Positions 42,990 to 51,304 of a DNA stretch of 64,000 nt are shown one piece after another. Position 1 is the stretch's first letter. The number at the start of each line of letters is the position of its first letter. Below the pieces are notes generated by a model. It was not told where the DNA came from, searched no databases, and worked only from the letters and a program-made list of their open reading frames with translations. Position numbers and translations under genes: made by a program. Source of the DNA: Qingshengfaniella alkalisoli (GTDB lineage Bacteria; Pseudomonadota; Alphaproteobacteria; Rhodobacterales; Rhodobacteraceae); contig NZ_CP042261.1 of assembly GCF_007855645.1 (NCBI RefSeq), positions 1,631,501 to 1,695,500 on the forward strand. The letters run 5' to 3'.

Positions 42990-44180
42990 ATGTCTGAAAT
43001 TGTGCAGAAGAAGGCCGCCGAAGTCCAAACCGAGGTAGATCAGGCCGCGCTGCCATTGCCCGAACCTCGGGTGGATCTGGTTCCATTGGAACAGGCTGAA
43101 CCCGCCGTAGCGAGTGAAATCCGCAAGCGCATGGATGAAATCGACATCGGGGATACCGGCTCTATCATCGCCTTCGGCTCGGCGGCACAATCGGAATTGC
43201 AGGAAATCAGCCAGTCCATGCTTGCCGATGTCCGGAACAAGGATGTGGGGCCAGCTGGCGACAGCCTGCGCGACATCGTAAGCACTATTCGCGGCTTTTC
43301 CGTGGATGAACTGGACCCCAACCGTAAACGGTCTTGGTGGGAAAAGCTGACAGGAAAAGCCAAACCCGTGGCCAAGTTCATGGCCAAGTATGAAACAGTT
43401 CAGGGCCAGATCGATTCCGTCACCGACAACCTTCTTGAACACGAGCATACGCTGCTGAAAGACATCAAGTCGCTCGACATACTGTATGAGAAGACCCTGA
43501 CCTTCTACGATGAACTGGCGGTCTATATCTCGGCTGGCGAAGCCAAGCTGGCTGAACTGGACAAGACCGACATTCCGGCCAAGGAGGCCGAGGTCGGCGC
43601 GGCGCCCGAAGACGAGCAAGTCATCAGGGCACAGGAATTGCGAGACATGCGCGCGGCCCGCGACGATCTGGAACGACGCGTGCATGACCTGAAGCTCACA
43701 CGGCAGGTAACGATGCAGTCCCTGCCGTCGATCCGGTTGGTGCAGGAAAACGACAAGTCGCTGGTGACGAAGATCAATTCGACGCTCGTGAACACCGTGC
43801 CATTGTGGGAAACGCAACTGGCACAGGCCCTGACAATCCAGCGCTCGTCAGAAGCGGCCACGGCAGTTCGAGAAGCCAATGACCTGACCAACGACCTTCT
43901 GACCAAGAACGCTGAAAATCTGCGTCAGGCGAATGCCGCCGTCCGCAAGGAAATGGAGCGCGGCGTCTTCGACATCGAAGCCGTGAAATCCGCCAATGCC
44001 AATCTGATCGCGACGATCGAGGAAAGTCTCCAGATCGCGGATGAGGGCAAGGCCAAGAGGGCTCAGGCAGAAAAAGATCTCGTTACGATGGAGACCGAGT
44101 TGCGCGATACACTTGCCTCTGCCAAAGCACGAGGCGACAAGACCGGTGACAACGCAGGAAGTTCTGTTCCGAAGGGGTAA
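42990..44180 (+). CDS. telA: TelA-family toxic anion resistance protein
   Basis: A 396-residue, highly helical soluble protein of the TelA/YaaN family, first linked to tellurite resistance. Signature stretches are KRSWWEKLTGKAKPVAKFMAKYETVQGQIDSVTDNLLEHEHTLLKDIKSLDILYEKTL, and the Gln/Glu-rich coiled-coil to the C-terminus. No enzymatic residues are known for the family. Second main gene of the operon; the pair with XpaC suggests a complex at the inner membrane. The name reflects the family and does not prove tellurite resistance in this organism. Confidence 0.9.
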   Translation: MSEIVQKKAAEVQTEVDQAALPLPEPRVDLVPLEQAEPAVASEIRKRMDEIDIGDTGSIIAFGSAAQSELQEISQSMLADVRNKDVGPAGDSLRDIVSTIRGFSVDELDPNRKRSWWEKLTGKAKPVAKFMAKYETVQGQIDSVTDNLLEHEHTLLKDIKSLDILYEKTLTFYDELAVYISAGEAKLAELDKTDIPAKEAEVGAAPEDEQVIRAQELRDMRAARDDLERRVHDLKLTRQVTMQSLPSIRLVQENDKSLVTKINSTLVNTVPLWETQLAQALTIQRSSEAATAVREANDLTNDLLTKNAENLRQANAAVRKEMERGVFDIEAVKSANANLIATIEESLQIADEGKAKRAQAEKDLVTMETELRDTLASAKARGDKTGDNAGSSVPKG

Positions 44181-44184
44181 CACC

Positions 44185-45180
44185 ATGCGCCTGACGTTCG
44201 GGCGACCAAAGATGCAGATGCTGTTTCTGGCCGGCTTCATCGGGCTGGCCGGATGTATGGAACCTGTGACTACTCCCGCACCGCCACCGTCATCTCCCAG
44301 CGTTTCGGATACACCTGTCAGGAAGCCGAATCTGCAACGGTCGAACGCAAGTATTCGCTTGCAACAGCGCTATGCCGGCGTCGAACGTGACCTTGTATCT
44401 CGCGGGTTACTGCGCACGGATCGCGGCGGCGCCGATACGCCCGTGGATGCCGACAAGCTTGCGCGAAACTTCCTGCGCATCGCGCTGTTCGATGAGTTTT
44501 CACCGGGTAGTGAACAGTTGGTCGCGCGGGAAACATCAAGCCGTGTGCGCCGATGGGAATCCCCAATCGACGTATCGCTGGTATTCGGTCCCGGTGTTTT
44601 GCCGTCTCAACAGGCCACCGACCGGTCAACTGTTGAAGAGCTGTCTGCAACCCTCGCTTCGGCCAGCGGTCGCCCTGTCCGCATAAAGCGTGCGCCGTCC
44701 GATTTCATGATCTTCGTTGTCAATGAAGACGAACGCCGCGCGCTTGGTCCGCGCATCGAAGAACTGATCCCCGGAGTCACCCCAGCTGTGGTCCGGACAA
44801 TCACGCACATGCCACCGACGACCTTCTGTCTGGTCGTGGCCTTTTCATCCGATCAGGCACCCTATGTATACGAACGTGCAATCGCAATCGTGCGCGACGA
44901 GCACCCGCCACTGCTGCGCAAATCCTGCTTCCACGAGGAAATCACACAAGGGTTGGGGCTTGCGAACGACAGCCCGCAAGTCCGCCCGTCCCTGTTCAAC
45001 GATGACGAGGAATTCGCGCTGCTGACCTGGCAGGACGAGATGATGGTGCAGATTCTTTATGACCGTCGCCTGCAACCCGGAATGGACATCGACGAGGCAC
45101 GCCCCATCGTCCAGACAATCGCGCATGAACTGATACCAGAAGGCGTTGACATCGCCCAAGCCGAACCCAAGGAAAGCTGA
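44185..45180 (+). CDS. DUF2927-domain lipoprotein
   Basis: A 331-residue protein with a lipobox-type signal (GFIGLAGC, Cys at about residue 21), a Pro/Ser-rich linker, and a DUF2927 domain. The core contains CFHEEITQGLGLANDSPQVRPSLFNDDEEFALLTWQDEMMVQILYD, in which His-Glu-Glu resembles a metalloprotease-like pattern; peptidase activity is not established. It starts four bases after telA. In this operon it is the only periplasm-facing soluble part. Confidence 0.8.
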   Translation: MRLTFGRPKMQMLFLAGFIGLAGCMEPVTTPAPPPSSPSVSDTPVRKPNLQRSNASIRLQQRYAGVERDLVSRGLLRTDRGGADTPVDADKLARNFLRIALFDEFSPGSEQLVARETSSRVRRWESPIDVSLVFGPGVLPSQQATDRSTVEELSATLASASGRPVRIKRAPSDFMIFVVNEDERRALGPRIEELIPGVTPAVVRTITHMPPTTFCLVVAFSSDQAPYVYERAIAIVRDEHPPLLRKSCFHEEITQGLGLANDSPQVRPSLFNDDEEFALLTWQDEMMVQILYDRRLQPGMDIDEARPIVQTIAHELIPEGVDIAQAEPKES

Positions 45181-45182
45181 CC

Positions 45183-46292
45183 ATGGCCATCTTCGATTTT
45201 CTCTCCGGTGAATTCATCGACGTCATTGCGTGGACGGACGACACCCGTGACACCATCGTCTGGCGGTTCGAGCGGCAGGGGCACGAGATCAAGTACGGCG
45301 CGAAGCTTACGGTTCGCGAGGGACAATCGGCGGTGTTCGTGCATGAGGGCCAGTTGGCGGATGTGTTCACACCCGGTCTCTACATGTTGGAGACCAACAA
45401 CATGCCCATCATGACGAAGCTTCAGCACTGGGATCACGGGTTCCGATCACCGTTCAAATCGGAAATCTACTACGTCAATACGACGCGGTTCAACGATCTG
45501 AAATGGGGCACCAAGAACCCGGTCATCCTGCGCGATCCGGAATTCGGGCCAGTGCGCGTGCGGGCCTTCGGCACCTATTCGATCCGCGTCCACGATCCCG
45601 CGAAATTCATGGTCGAAATCGTCGGTACGGACGGTGAGTTTACCATGGATGAGATCAGCTTCCAGATCCGCAACATCATCACGCAGGAGTTCAGCCGCGT
45701 GATTGCCCAATCGGGGATTCCCGTGCTGGATATGGCCGCGAATACCGCCGATCTGGGCAAGCTGATCGCGACCGAGATTTCCGGGACCCTTGAAAGCTAT
45801 GGCCTGGTCATGCCGGAACTTTACATCGAGAACATTTCCCTGCCTCCGGCCGTGGAAGCAGCGCTCGACAAACGGACCTCGATGGGTCTGGCGGGCGATC
45901 TGGGCAAGTACACCCAGTATTCCGCAGCCGAGGCCATGACCACGGCCGCCGCCAACCCCGGCGGAGCCATGGGCGCAGGCATTGGGGCCGGGCTGGGTAT
46001 GGGCATGGCGGCACAGATGGGTCAGCAGGCCGGGCCGTGGGGCGCTCGCCCACAGCAGGCTGCGCAGACCCCTCCGCCTCCACCTATCGAAAAAGTCTGG
46101 CACGTCGCTGAAAACGGGCAGACCAAGGGGCCGTTTTCCAAGGCCGACTTGGGGCGCATGGTGTCACAGGGCGAGGTATCGCGTGAAACCTACGTCTGGA
46201 CGCCGGGTCAAGACGGCTGGAAGACAGCGGATGACGTAGATGAACTGGCACAACTATTCACGGTCATGCCCCCTCCCCCACCCGGCGCATGA
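45183..46292 (+). CDS. SPFH-domain protein with C-terminal GYF_2 domain (YdjI-like)
   Basis: A 369-residue protein. Residues about 1-250 form an SPFH/band-7-related domain of the 'virion core protein'/YdjI type (DVIAWTDDTRDTIVWRFERQGHEIKYGAKLTVREGQSAVFVHEGQLADVFTPGLYML at the start). A Gly/Ala/Met-rich linker (about 260-295) and a poly-proline stretch lead to a GYF_2/DUF4339 domain (WHVAENGQTKGPF, about 307-360). In B. subtilis the relative YdjI localises the membrane-stress protein PspA. It starts three bases after the DUF2927 gene. Confidence 0.88.
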   Translation: MAIFDFLSGEFIDVIAWTDDTRDTIVWRFERQGHEIKYGAKLTVREGQSAVFVHEGQLADVFTPGLYMLETNNMPIMTKLQHWDHGFRSPFKSEIYYVNTTRFNDLKWGTKNPVILRDPEFGPVRVRAFGTYSIRVHDPAKFMVEIVGTDGEFTMDEISFQIRNIITQEFSRVIAQSGIPVLDMAANTADLGKLIATEISGTLESYGLVMPELYIENISLPPAVEAALDKRTSMGLAGDLGKYTQYSAAEAMTTAAANPGGAMGAGIGAGLGMGMAAQMGQQAGPWGARPQQAAQTPPPPPIEKVWHVAENGQTKGPFSKADLGRMVSQGEVSRETYVWTPGQDGWKTADDVDELAQLFTVMPPPPPGA

Positions 46293-46318
46293 CCCGCGAC
46301 AGCGATTGACTTGATCTG

Positions 46319-47470
46319 ATGCCTACGCCTCCGCCCTTGCCGACCGGCACGACAGACACCGATGCGCTGAACGACCACCGCTTTCCCTGCGACAGCTGCG
46401 GCGGTGCGATGCGTTTCTCTCCAGCGCAGCAGCAACTCATCTGCGACCATTGCGGTAACACCAAACCTGTTTCGGCCGCTCAAGAGGGGCTGTGGGGGGC
46501 CGGCTCATCCATTCCTGAGATGGACTTCAAGTCAGCCCTTCGCAAGCAGATCCCCGATGCAGACCTGGAAAGCACGCAAGTCACCAAATGCGCGAATTGC
46601 GGCGCTTCGGTTGAATTCGACCCAGCGATCCACGCAGCCGAATGCCCCTTTTGCGCGACACCCATCGTGTCGGACACCGGCGTCGACAGGCACATTAAAC
46701 CGCGTGGCATTCTTCCCTTCATGCTGGACGAACCGTCGGCACGCGACGCGGTCGGGCAATGGATGGGCAGCCTATGGTTCGCACCCAACCGGCTGAAAAG
46801 AGACTCGCGGCGCCACCGCAAGATGGATGGTATCTACATTCCCTATTGGACATTCGACGCACAAACCGAAAGCCGGTACGCGGGCGAGCGTGGTGTCGTC
46901 TACTACGAGACCCGCTACGTTATACGTGACGGCAAGCGACAGGCGGTGCAGGTCGCCAAGGTCCGCTGGTCCCCTGCACGCGGACGAGTGGCGCGATTTT
47001 TCGACGATGTTCTGGTGCTGGCATCGCGGTCTTTGCCCAAGCAGTTTACCGACGCGTTGCAACCTTGGGACCTATCGCGGCTCAGCCCTTACAATGCCGA
47101 GTTCATCGCTGGTATGCGTGCAGAGGCTTACACCGTAGAACTGGACGAAGCGTTCAACGAGGCGCGCGGCTACATGGACCGCGTGATCGAACGCGACGTG
47201 CGCTTCGACATCGGCGGCGACCGGCAACGCATCCATCAACTGAAGACCGAAGTGTCCGACATCCGCTTCAAGCACATTCTGCTGCCCATCTGGGTGGCTG
47301 CCTATCGATACCGAGGCAAGAGCTACCGCTTCGTAGTCAACGGCCAATCAGGTCGGGTGCAAGGGGAGCGACCCTATTCGGCAATCAAGATCGCGCTGGC
47401 TGTGCTGGCTGCCCTCGCACTCGCGGCAACCATAGGCTACGTCTACGCCATGAATCAGGGCGGGATGTAG
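46319..47470 (+). CDS. Zinc-ribbon membrane protein (YdjG-like)
   Basis: A 383-residue protein with two N-terminal zinc-ribbon units: CDSCGG with CDHCG (about residues 24-46) and CANCG with CPFC (about 90-115). A mixed domain follows (about 130-345, including MDGIYIPYWTFDAQTES) and a C-terminal transmembrane helix (about 357-377). Relatives are often misannotated as primosomal protein N' because of the zinc fingers. Its partner relationship with the upstream SPFH gene parallels ydjG-ydjI in Bacillus. The GTG start of the next gene follows nine bases after its stop. Confidence 0.82.
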   Translation: MPTPPPLPTGTTDTDALNDHRFPCDSCGGAMRFSPAQQQLICDHCGNTKPVSAAQEGLWGAGSSIPEMDFKSALRKQIPDADLESTQVTKCANCGASVEFDPAIHAAECPFCATPIVSDTGVDRHIKPRGILPFMLDEPSARDAVGQWMGSLWFAPNRLKRDSRRHRKMDGIYIPYWTFDAQTESRYAGERGVVYYETRYVIRDGKRQAVQVAKVRWSPARGRVARFFDDVLVLASRSLPKQFTDALQPWDLSRLSPYNAEFIAGMRAEAYTVELDEAFNEARGYMDRVIERDVRFDIGGDRQRIHQLKTEVSDIRFKHILLPIWVAAYRYRGKSYRFVVNGQSGRVQGERPYSAIKIALAVLAALALAATIGYVYAMNQGGM

Positions 47471-47478
47471 GGGGAACT

Positions 47479-48417
47479 GTGACCGGGACGCCAAAATTGC
47501 TTTGCTGCGGCGAAGCCTTGATCGACATGCTGCCGCGACAAACCGCGGATGGAGATGCGGCTTTCCTGCCCTGCACTGGGGGCGCCGTGTTCAACACTGC
47601 GATTGCGGCAAGCAGACTTGGATGCCCGACCGCACTGTTCACGGGCCTTTCACGCGACTTGTTCGGCGCGAAACTGATGCAGGCGCTTCAGGACAGCGGT
47701 GTCGCGACAGGCTACGCGCAGATTTCGGACCGCCCCACCACACTGGCTTTCGTGGAACTGGTGGATGGCCACGCCCGCTACGCATTTTACGATGAAGCGA
47801 CGGCCACCCGAATGATCACGTCGCAGCACCTGCCAGACTTGGAGAGCACGGTCACAGCGCTGTTCTTTGGCGGTATTAGCCTGGTCGTCGAGCCCTGCGG
47901 TACGGCATTCGAGGCACTGGCACAGCGCGAGGCCAACAGCAAACTGATCATGCTCGACCCGAACATCAGACCGAGCTTTATTCAGGACGAAGCCGCCTAT
48001 CGCGCGAGGCTGGATCGCATGTTGGCCGTCAGTGACATCGTTAAGTTGTCGGACGAAGACCTGCACTGGCTGCGCGGCAGCGGCGACCTCGAAACCTTGG
48101 CAGCGGATCTGCTGAAGCAAGGTCCCCGCTTCGTCTGCATCACCGAAGGCGCGAAAGGCGCACGGGTCTTCGCGGGTGACTTCACAGTGCGTGAAAGCGC
48201 TGTGCCGGTTCAGGTGGCGGATACCGTAGGCGCTGGCGACACGTTCAACGCGGGACTGTTGGCAGGCTTGGAGCAACCGGGACGGTTGAACAAAGACGCG
48301 CTGTCATCTCTCGGTGAAGACGACATCCGCCACGCCTTGTCTCTCGCCATGCGTTCGGCTGCGATCACCGTGTCACGTGTCGGCGCCAACCCACCCCTGC
48401 TGTCAGAGATTGCCTGA
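47479..48417 (+). CDS. PfkB-family sugar kinase (fructokinase-like)
   Basis: A 312-residue ribokinase-fold kinase. GTG 47479 is taken as start, with GGGGGAA upstream; the open frame extends back to 47065 inside the zinc-ribbon gene but has no family similarity there. Motifs: [15 protein letters not shown] near the N-terminus, and the catalytic [17 protein letters not shown] near residue 253, with Asp as the base. Substrate is a sugar or nucleoside; fructose is the commonest for this subgroup. It is linked to dtd by an overlapping stop/start. Confidence 0.87.
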   Translation: MTGTPKLLCCGEALIDMLPRQTADGDAAFLPCTGGAVFNTAIAASRLGCPTALFTGLSRDLFGAKLMQALQDSGVATGYAQISDRPTTLAFVELVDGHARYAFYDEATATRMITSQHLPDLESTVTALFFGGISLVVEPCGTAFEALAQREANSKLIMLDPNIRPSFIQDEAAYRARLDRMLAVSDIVKLSDEDLHWLRGSGDLETLAADLLKQGPRFVCITEGAKGARVFAGDFTVRESAVPVQVADTVGAGDTFNAGLLAGLEQPGRLNKDALSSLGEDDIRHALSLAMRSAAITVSRVGANPPLLSEIA

Positions 48418-48863
48418 TGCGTGCCCTGTTGCAGCGCGTATCTCGGGCCAGCGTATCGGTAGAAGGTGCCGTTGTCGGCGAAATCGGCCAAGGGCTATTG
48501 ATACTTGCATGCGCGACCGATGGTGACACCAGCGAAACAGTCCCGCCACTTGCCAGAAAAATCGCCAAGCTGCGGATTTTCGCGGATGAGAGCGGCAAGA
48601 TGAACCGCTCTTTGCTGGCTGTCGGCGGTGCTGCGCTGGTGGTCAGCCAGTTCACACTGGCGGCCGTTACGCGCAGTGGGAACCGACCGGGGTTCTCGGG
48701 CGCGGCTGCCCCGGAGTTGGCCGAGTCGCTGTATCTGCAACTGGCTCATGAACTATCCCAGATGGCCATTCCCGTCGCGACGGGGCGCTTCGGTGCGAAC
48801 ATGCAAGTGTCTCTCCTCAATGACGGGCCGGTCACGATCTGGTTGGACACGAACGCACCATAG
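48417..48863 (+). CDS. dtd: D-aminoacyl-tRNA deacylase
   Basis: DTD removes D-amino acids mischarged onto tRNA. The 148-residue protein has the essential SQFTL motif (about residue 79) and the cross-subunit Gly-cisPro-like motif [12 protein letters not shown]. The ATG overlaps the previous stop by one base (TGATG). Length is standard for the bacterial enzyme. Confidence 0.95.
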   Translation: MRALLQRVSRASVSVEGAVVGEIGQGLLILACATDGDTSETVPPLARKIAKLRIFADESGKMNRSLLAVGGAALVVSQFTLAAVTRSGNRPGFSGAAAPELAESLYLQLAHELSQMAIPVATGRFGANMQVSLLNDGPVTIWLDTNAP

Positions 48864-48976
48864 CCAGATTGGGATTCTACCAAACCGCCTATCGGCGAGC
48901 CCGCGCCGAACGCTTTCTATTTCCTTGGAAAGCATCGTGAAAAATGGTTTCTGGGTTTGAAAATACGGATGGTCCC

Positions 48977-49861
48977 ATGGATTTGAACGCACTCAGGGAA
49001 TTTTGCGCGGTAGTTTCCGAAGGCTCGTTCGTGGCAGCGGCCAGAAAGCTGGACACCCCAAAATCCACCGTTTCCAAGCGGGTTCAGGATCTCGAGACGG
49101 CTCTCGGTGTCCAACTGATCGAACGCACGACACGGCGGCTGAGCCTGACTGCGGAAGGTGCGTTGGTGTTGAGCAAAGCGGAGCGGATCTTGTCAGATGC
49201 CGATGAGTTGCGGCTTAGTCTGAAAGAACCGGATGAACGCGTTAATGGCCATTTGCGCGTTGCTGCACCCTCATTATTCGGGCAGTGCTATCTTGGCCGC
49301 ATAGCCGCGCGCAGCCGACAGAGTTATCCCGATCTGACGCTGGAATTCGTACTGACTGACAGCCAGCCCGACCTTGTCGAAGAAGGGTTCGACGCGGCCA
49401 TCCGCGCGAGCACCCCCTTCGACAGTCCGCTGGTGTCGAAACCGTTCGCTATCTCCCGTCGCATAGCCGTCGCCGCTCCAACCCTGATGAATGAACCGCT
49501 GCACCATCCACAGGACTTGACCGATTACCCCGCATTGCTTGATGGCGTCGGCTTGATACAGACGTGGTATTTCACAGATGGTGAACAGGAAACCTCCGCG
49601 CGCGTCGCGGGCGGGCTGGCGGTCACCTCCCTTCCAGTGCTGCGTGATGCAGCACGCGACGGCTGTGGAGTTGCGCTTTTGCCGGAAAGCATGGTCCAAG
49701 ACGATCTGACCTGCGGACGACTGATTGACGCTGTGCCCGGTTGGACAAGCCTGCCAACTGTCTTCAGCCTGATCTACCCGAGCCCACAGGCGCTGACCAG
49801 CCGCCTGCGTGCCTTCCTTGACCTGCTGTCCAGTGAATTCCTGGAACGCGAACCGGGCTAA
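48977..49861 (+). CDS. LysR-family transcriptional regulator
   Basis: A 294-residue regulator with the N-terminal winged helix-turn-helix (DLNALREFCAVVSEGSFVAAARKLDTPKSTVSKRVQDLE) and a periplasmic-binding-like effector domain (about 90-290). ATG 48977 is chosen because family members start with M-D-L-x-x-L-R; an upstream in-frame ATG at 48944 adds 11 residues. No divergent target gene is present, so its regulon is unclear. Confidence 0.92.
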   Translation: MDLNALREFCAVVSEGSFVAAARKLDTPKSTVSKRVQDLETALGVQLIERTTRRLSLTAEGALVLSKAERILSDADELRLSLKEPDERVNGHLRVAAPSLFGQCYLGRIAARSRQSYPDLTLEFVLTDSQPDLVEEGFDAAIRASTPFDSPLVSKPFAISRRIAVAAPTLMNEPLHHPQDLTDYPALLDGVGLIQTWYFTDGEQETSARVAGGLAVTSLPVLRDAARDGCGVALLPESMVQDDLTCGRLIDAVPGWTSLPTVFSLIYPSPQALTSRLRAFLDLLSSEFLEREPG

Positions 49862-49923
49862 CCATTTAGTCAGCCCAAGAAAGTCGCTATTGGCGGGATA
49901 TAGTCGCTCCATGAGGAATCCCT

Positions 49924-50997
49924 ATGACCGAGTCAGACAACCACCCTTCTGCGATAGAACAACTCACGATTCTGGGAGCTGGCGCATGGGGTACGGCGCT
50001 TGCTGCCATTTCTCGGCGCGCAGGGCAAAGGGTCACGCTTTGGGGCCGGGATGCCGAGATACTGGCAGACATCAAACACGTCCAGAAAAACCCACGTTTT
50101 CTGCCAGATATCGAGCTGCCTGCCGGAATTGAGACAACAACCGATCCGTGGCAAGCTTGTAAGAGCACTCAGGCCGTCCTTGTAGTCATACCATCGCGCA
50201 GTTTACGGCAAGTTTGCCAGACCTTTGCGCCGCATCTGCCAACTGGCATCCCGATTGTTCTGTGCTGCAAGGGGATCGAACAAGGTAGCGGTCTGCTGAT
50301 GAGCGAAGTCGCGCAACAAGAGTTGCCAAACCACCCCATCGGGGCGCTTTCCGGCCCGACTTTCGCAACCGAGGCTGCGCGAGGCTACCCGACCGCTGCC
50401 ACAATCGCCCTGCCATTCAGTGAACAGGATCGTCGGTATCCGGCCAATAGCGACGCATCCCGACTTGCTAGGGCCCTGAGCAACGACGGCTTCCGCCCCT
50501 ATGTCTCGGATGATTTGGTTGGCGTTGAAATCGGCGGTGCGGTGAAGAACGTCATCGCCATCGCCTGCGGGATCATGACCGGGGCGGGCTTTGCAGAGAA
50601 CACCCGCGCAGTGCTGATTACCCGCGGGCTCGAAGAAATGAAGCGCTTGGCGCAGGCCTTGGGCGGGCGTCGAGAAACACTTTCCGGGCTGTCGGGGATG
50701 GGGGATCTGACGCTGACCTGCTCCAGCCAGACGTCGCGCAATATGTCGCTTGGCTTTCAGTTGGGCCAAGGCAGGTCGCGGGTCGACTGCTTCGATGGGC
50801 GTGACGTCGTTGTAGAGGGGGAAGTTAACGCCGTCTCCGTCACCGATCTTGCACGACAGTTAGGCGTGGAAATGCCGATTTGTGAAACGGTGAATGCCGT
50901 TCTGCATGGTGACGCACCGCTCAAGGAAAGCTTCGTAAAGCTGTGGAACAGGCCACTTAAAAGCGAGTCACAGTCGCTACCAATCTCGCTTGAATGA
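49924..50997 (+). CDS. gpsA: NAD(P)-dependent glycerol-3-phosphate dehydrogenase
   Basis: GpsA reduces dihydroxyacetone phosphate to sn-glycerol-3-phosphate for phospholipid synthesis. The 357-residue protein has the N-terminal Rossmann motif LGAGAWGTALA, the KGIEQGSGLLMSE and GPTFATEAARG segments, the catalytic-Lys region EIGGAVKNVIAIACG, and GLSGMGDLTLTCSSQTSRNMSLG. It is the biosynthetic counterpart to glpD/glpK further on. Confidence 0.95.
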   Translation: MTESDNHPSAIEQLTILGAGAWGTALAAISRRAGQRVTLWGRDAEILADIKHVQKNPRFLPDIELPAGIETTTDPWQACKSTQAVLVVIPSRSLRQVCQTFAPHLPTGIPIVLCCKGIEQGSGLLMSEVAQQELPNHPIGALSGPTFATEAARGYPTAATIALPFSEQDRRYPANSDASRLARALSNDGFRPYVSDDLVGVEIGGAVKNVIAIACGIMTGAGFAENTRAVLITRGLEEMKRLAQALGGRRETLSGLSGMGDLTLTCSSQTSRNMSLGFQLGQGRSRVDCFDGRDVVVEGEVNAVSVTDLARQLGVEMPICETVNAVLHGDAPLKESFVKLWNRPLKSESQSLPISLE

Positions 50998-51002
50998 CAG
51001 CA

Positions 51003-51030
51003 AAACCCGAGAGATAACTCTCCCGGGTTT
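51003..51030. terminator. Terminator after gpsA
   Basis: AACCC-GAGAG (51004-51013) pairs with CTCTC-CC-GGGTT (51018-51029) around ATAA with a two-base bulge, between the convergent ends of gpsA and csbD. It can serve both. Confidence 0.7.
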
Positions 51031-51041
51031 ACGCAATTCAA

Positions 51042-51236
51042 TTATCTTGCAAGCCAGCGGTCAACCGCTTCCTTGGCTTCTTCGCGCGTCTTGCCGTAAC
51101 GCTCTTGGATCTTGCCTTCCAGTTGTTGCCGGTCACCGGCAACCTGATCCAGATCGTCATTGGTAAGCTCACCCCACTGCTTTTGAACCTCGCCCTGGAG
51201 CTGCTTCCACTTGCCTTGAATTTGATCCCAATTCAT
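51042..51236 (-). CDS. CsbD-family general stress protein
   Basis: A 64-residue CsbD-like protein: MNWDQIQGKWKQLQGEVQ at the start, then WGELTNDDLDQVAGDRQQLEGKIQERYG. CsbD proteins are widespread sigma-B-like stress-induced proteins of unknown activity. The start follows GGAAAGGAG. A perfect GGAAC-N16-CGTT promoter lies just upstream (51270-51294), so it belongs to the EcfG regulon encoded by the neighbouring genes. Confidence 0.92.
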   Translation of the reverse strand: MNWDQIQGKWKQLQGEVQKQWGELTNDDLDQVAGDRQQLEGKIQERYGKTREEAKEAVDRWLAR

Positions 51237-51269
51237 CTTGGAGTCTCCTTTCCAATCTTGTGTAGAATG

Positions 51270-51294
51270 AACGCCAAGATACTCTGCCGGTTCC
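51270..51294 (-). promoter_or_regulatory. EcfG-type promoter of csbD
   Basis: On the minus strand GGAAC (51294-51290) and CGTT (51273-51270) are separated by exactly 16 bases, the consensus for EcfG-dependent promoters in alphaproteobacteria. It lies 34 bases upstream of the csbD start. Confidence 0.88.
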
Positions 51295-51304
51295 GCCAAA
51301 ATGA

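Noticed and set aside
47065-47478. Extended N-terminus of the PfkB kinase
   Set aside because: The segment is a shadow of the zinc-ribbon gene; kinase similarity and a GGGGGAA site begin at 47479.
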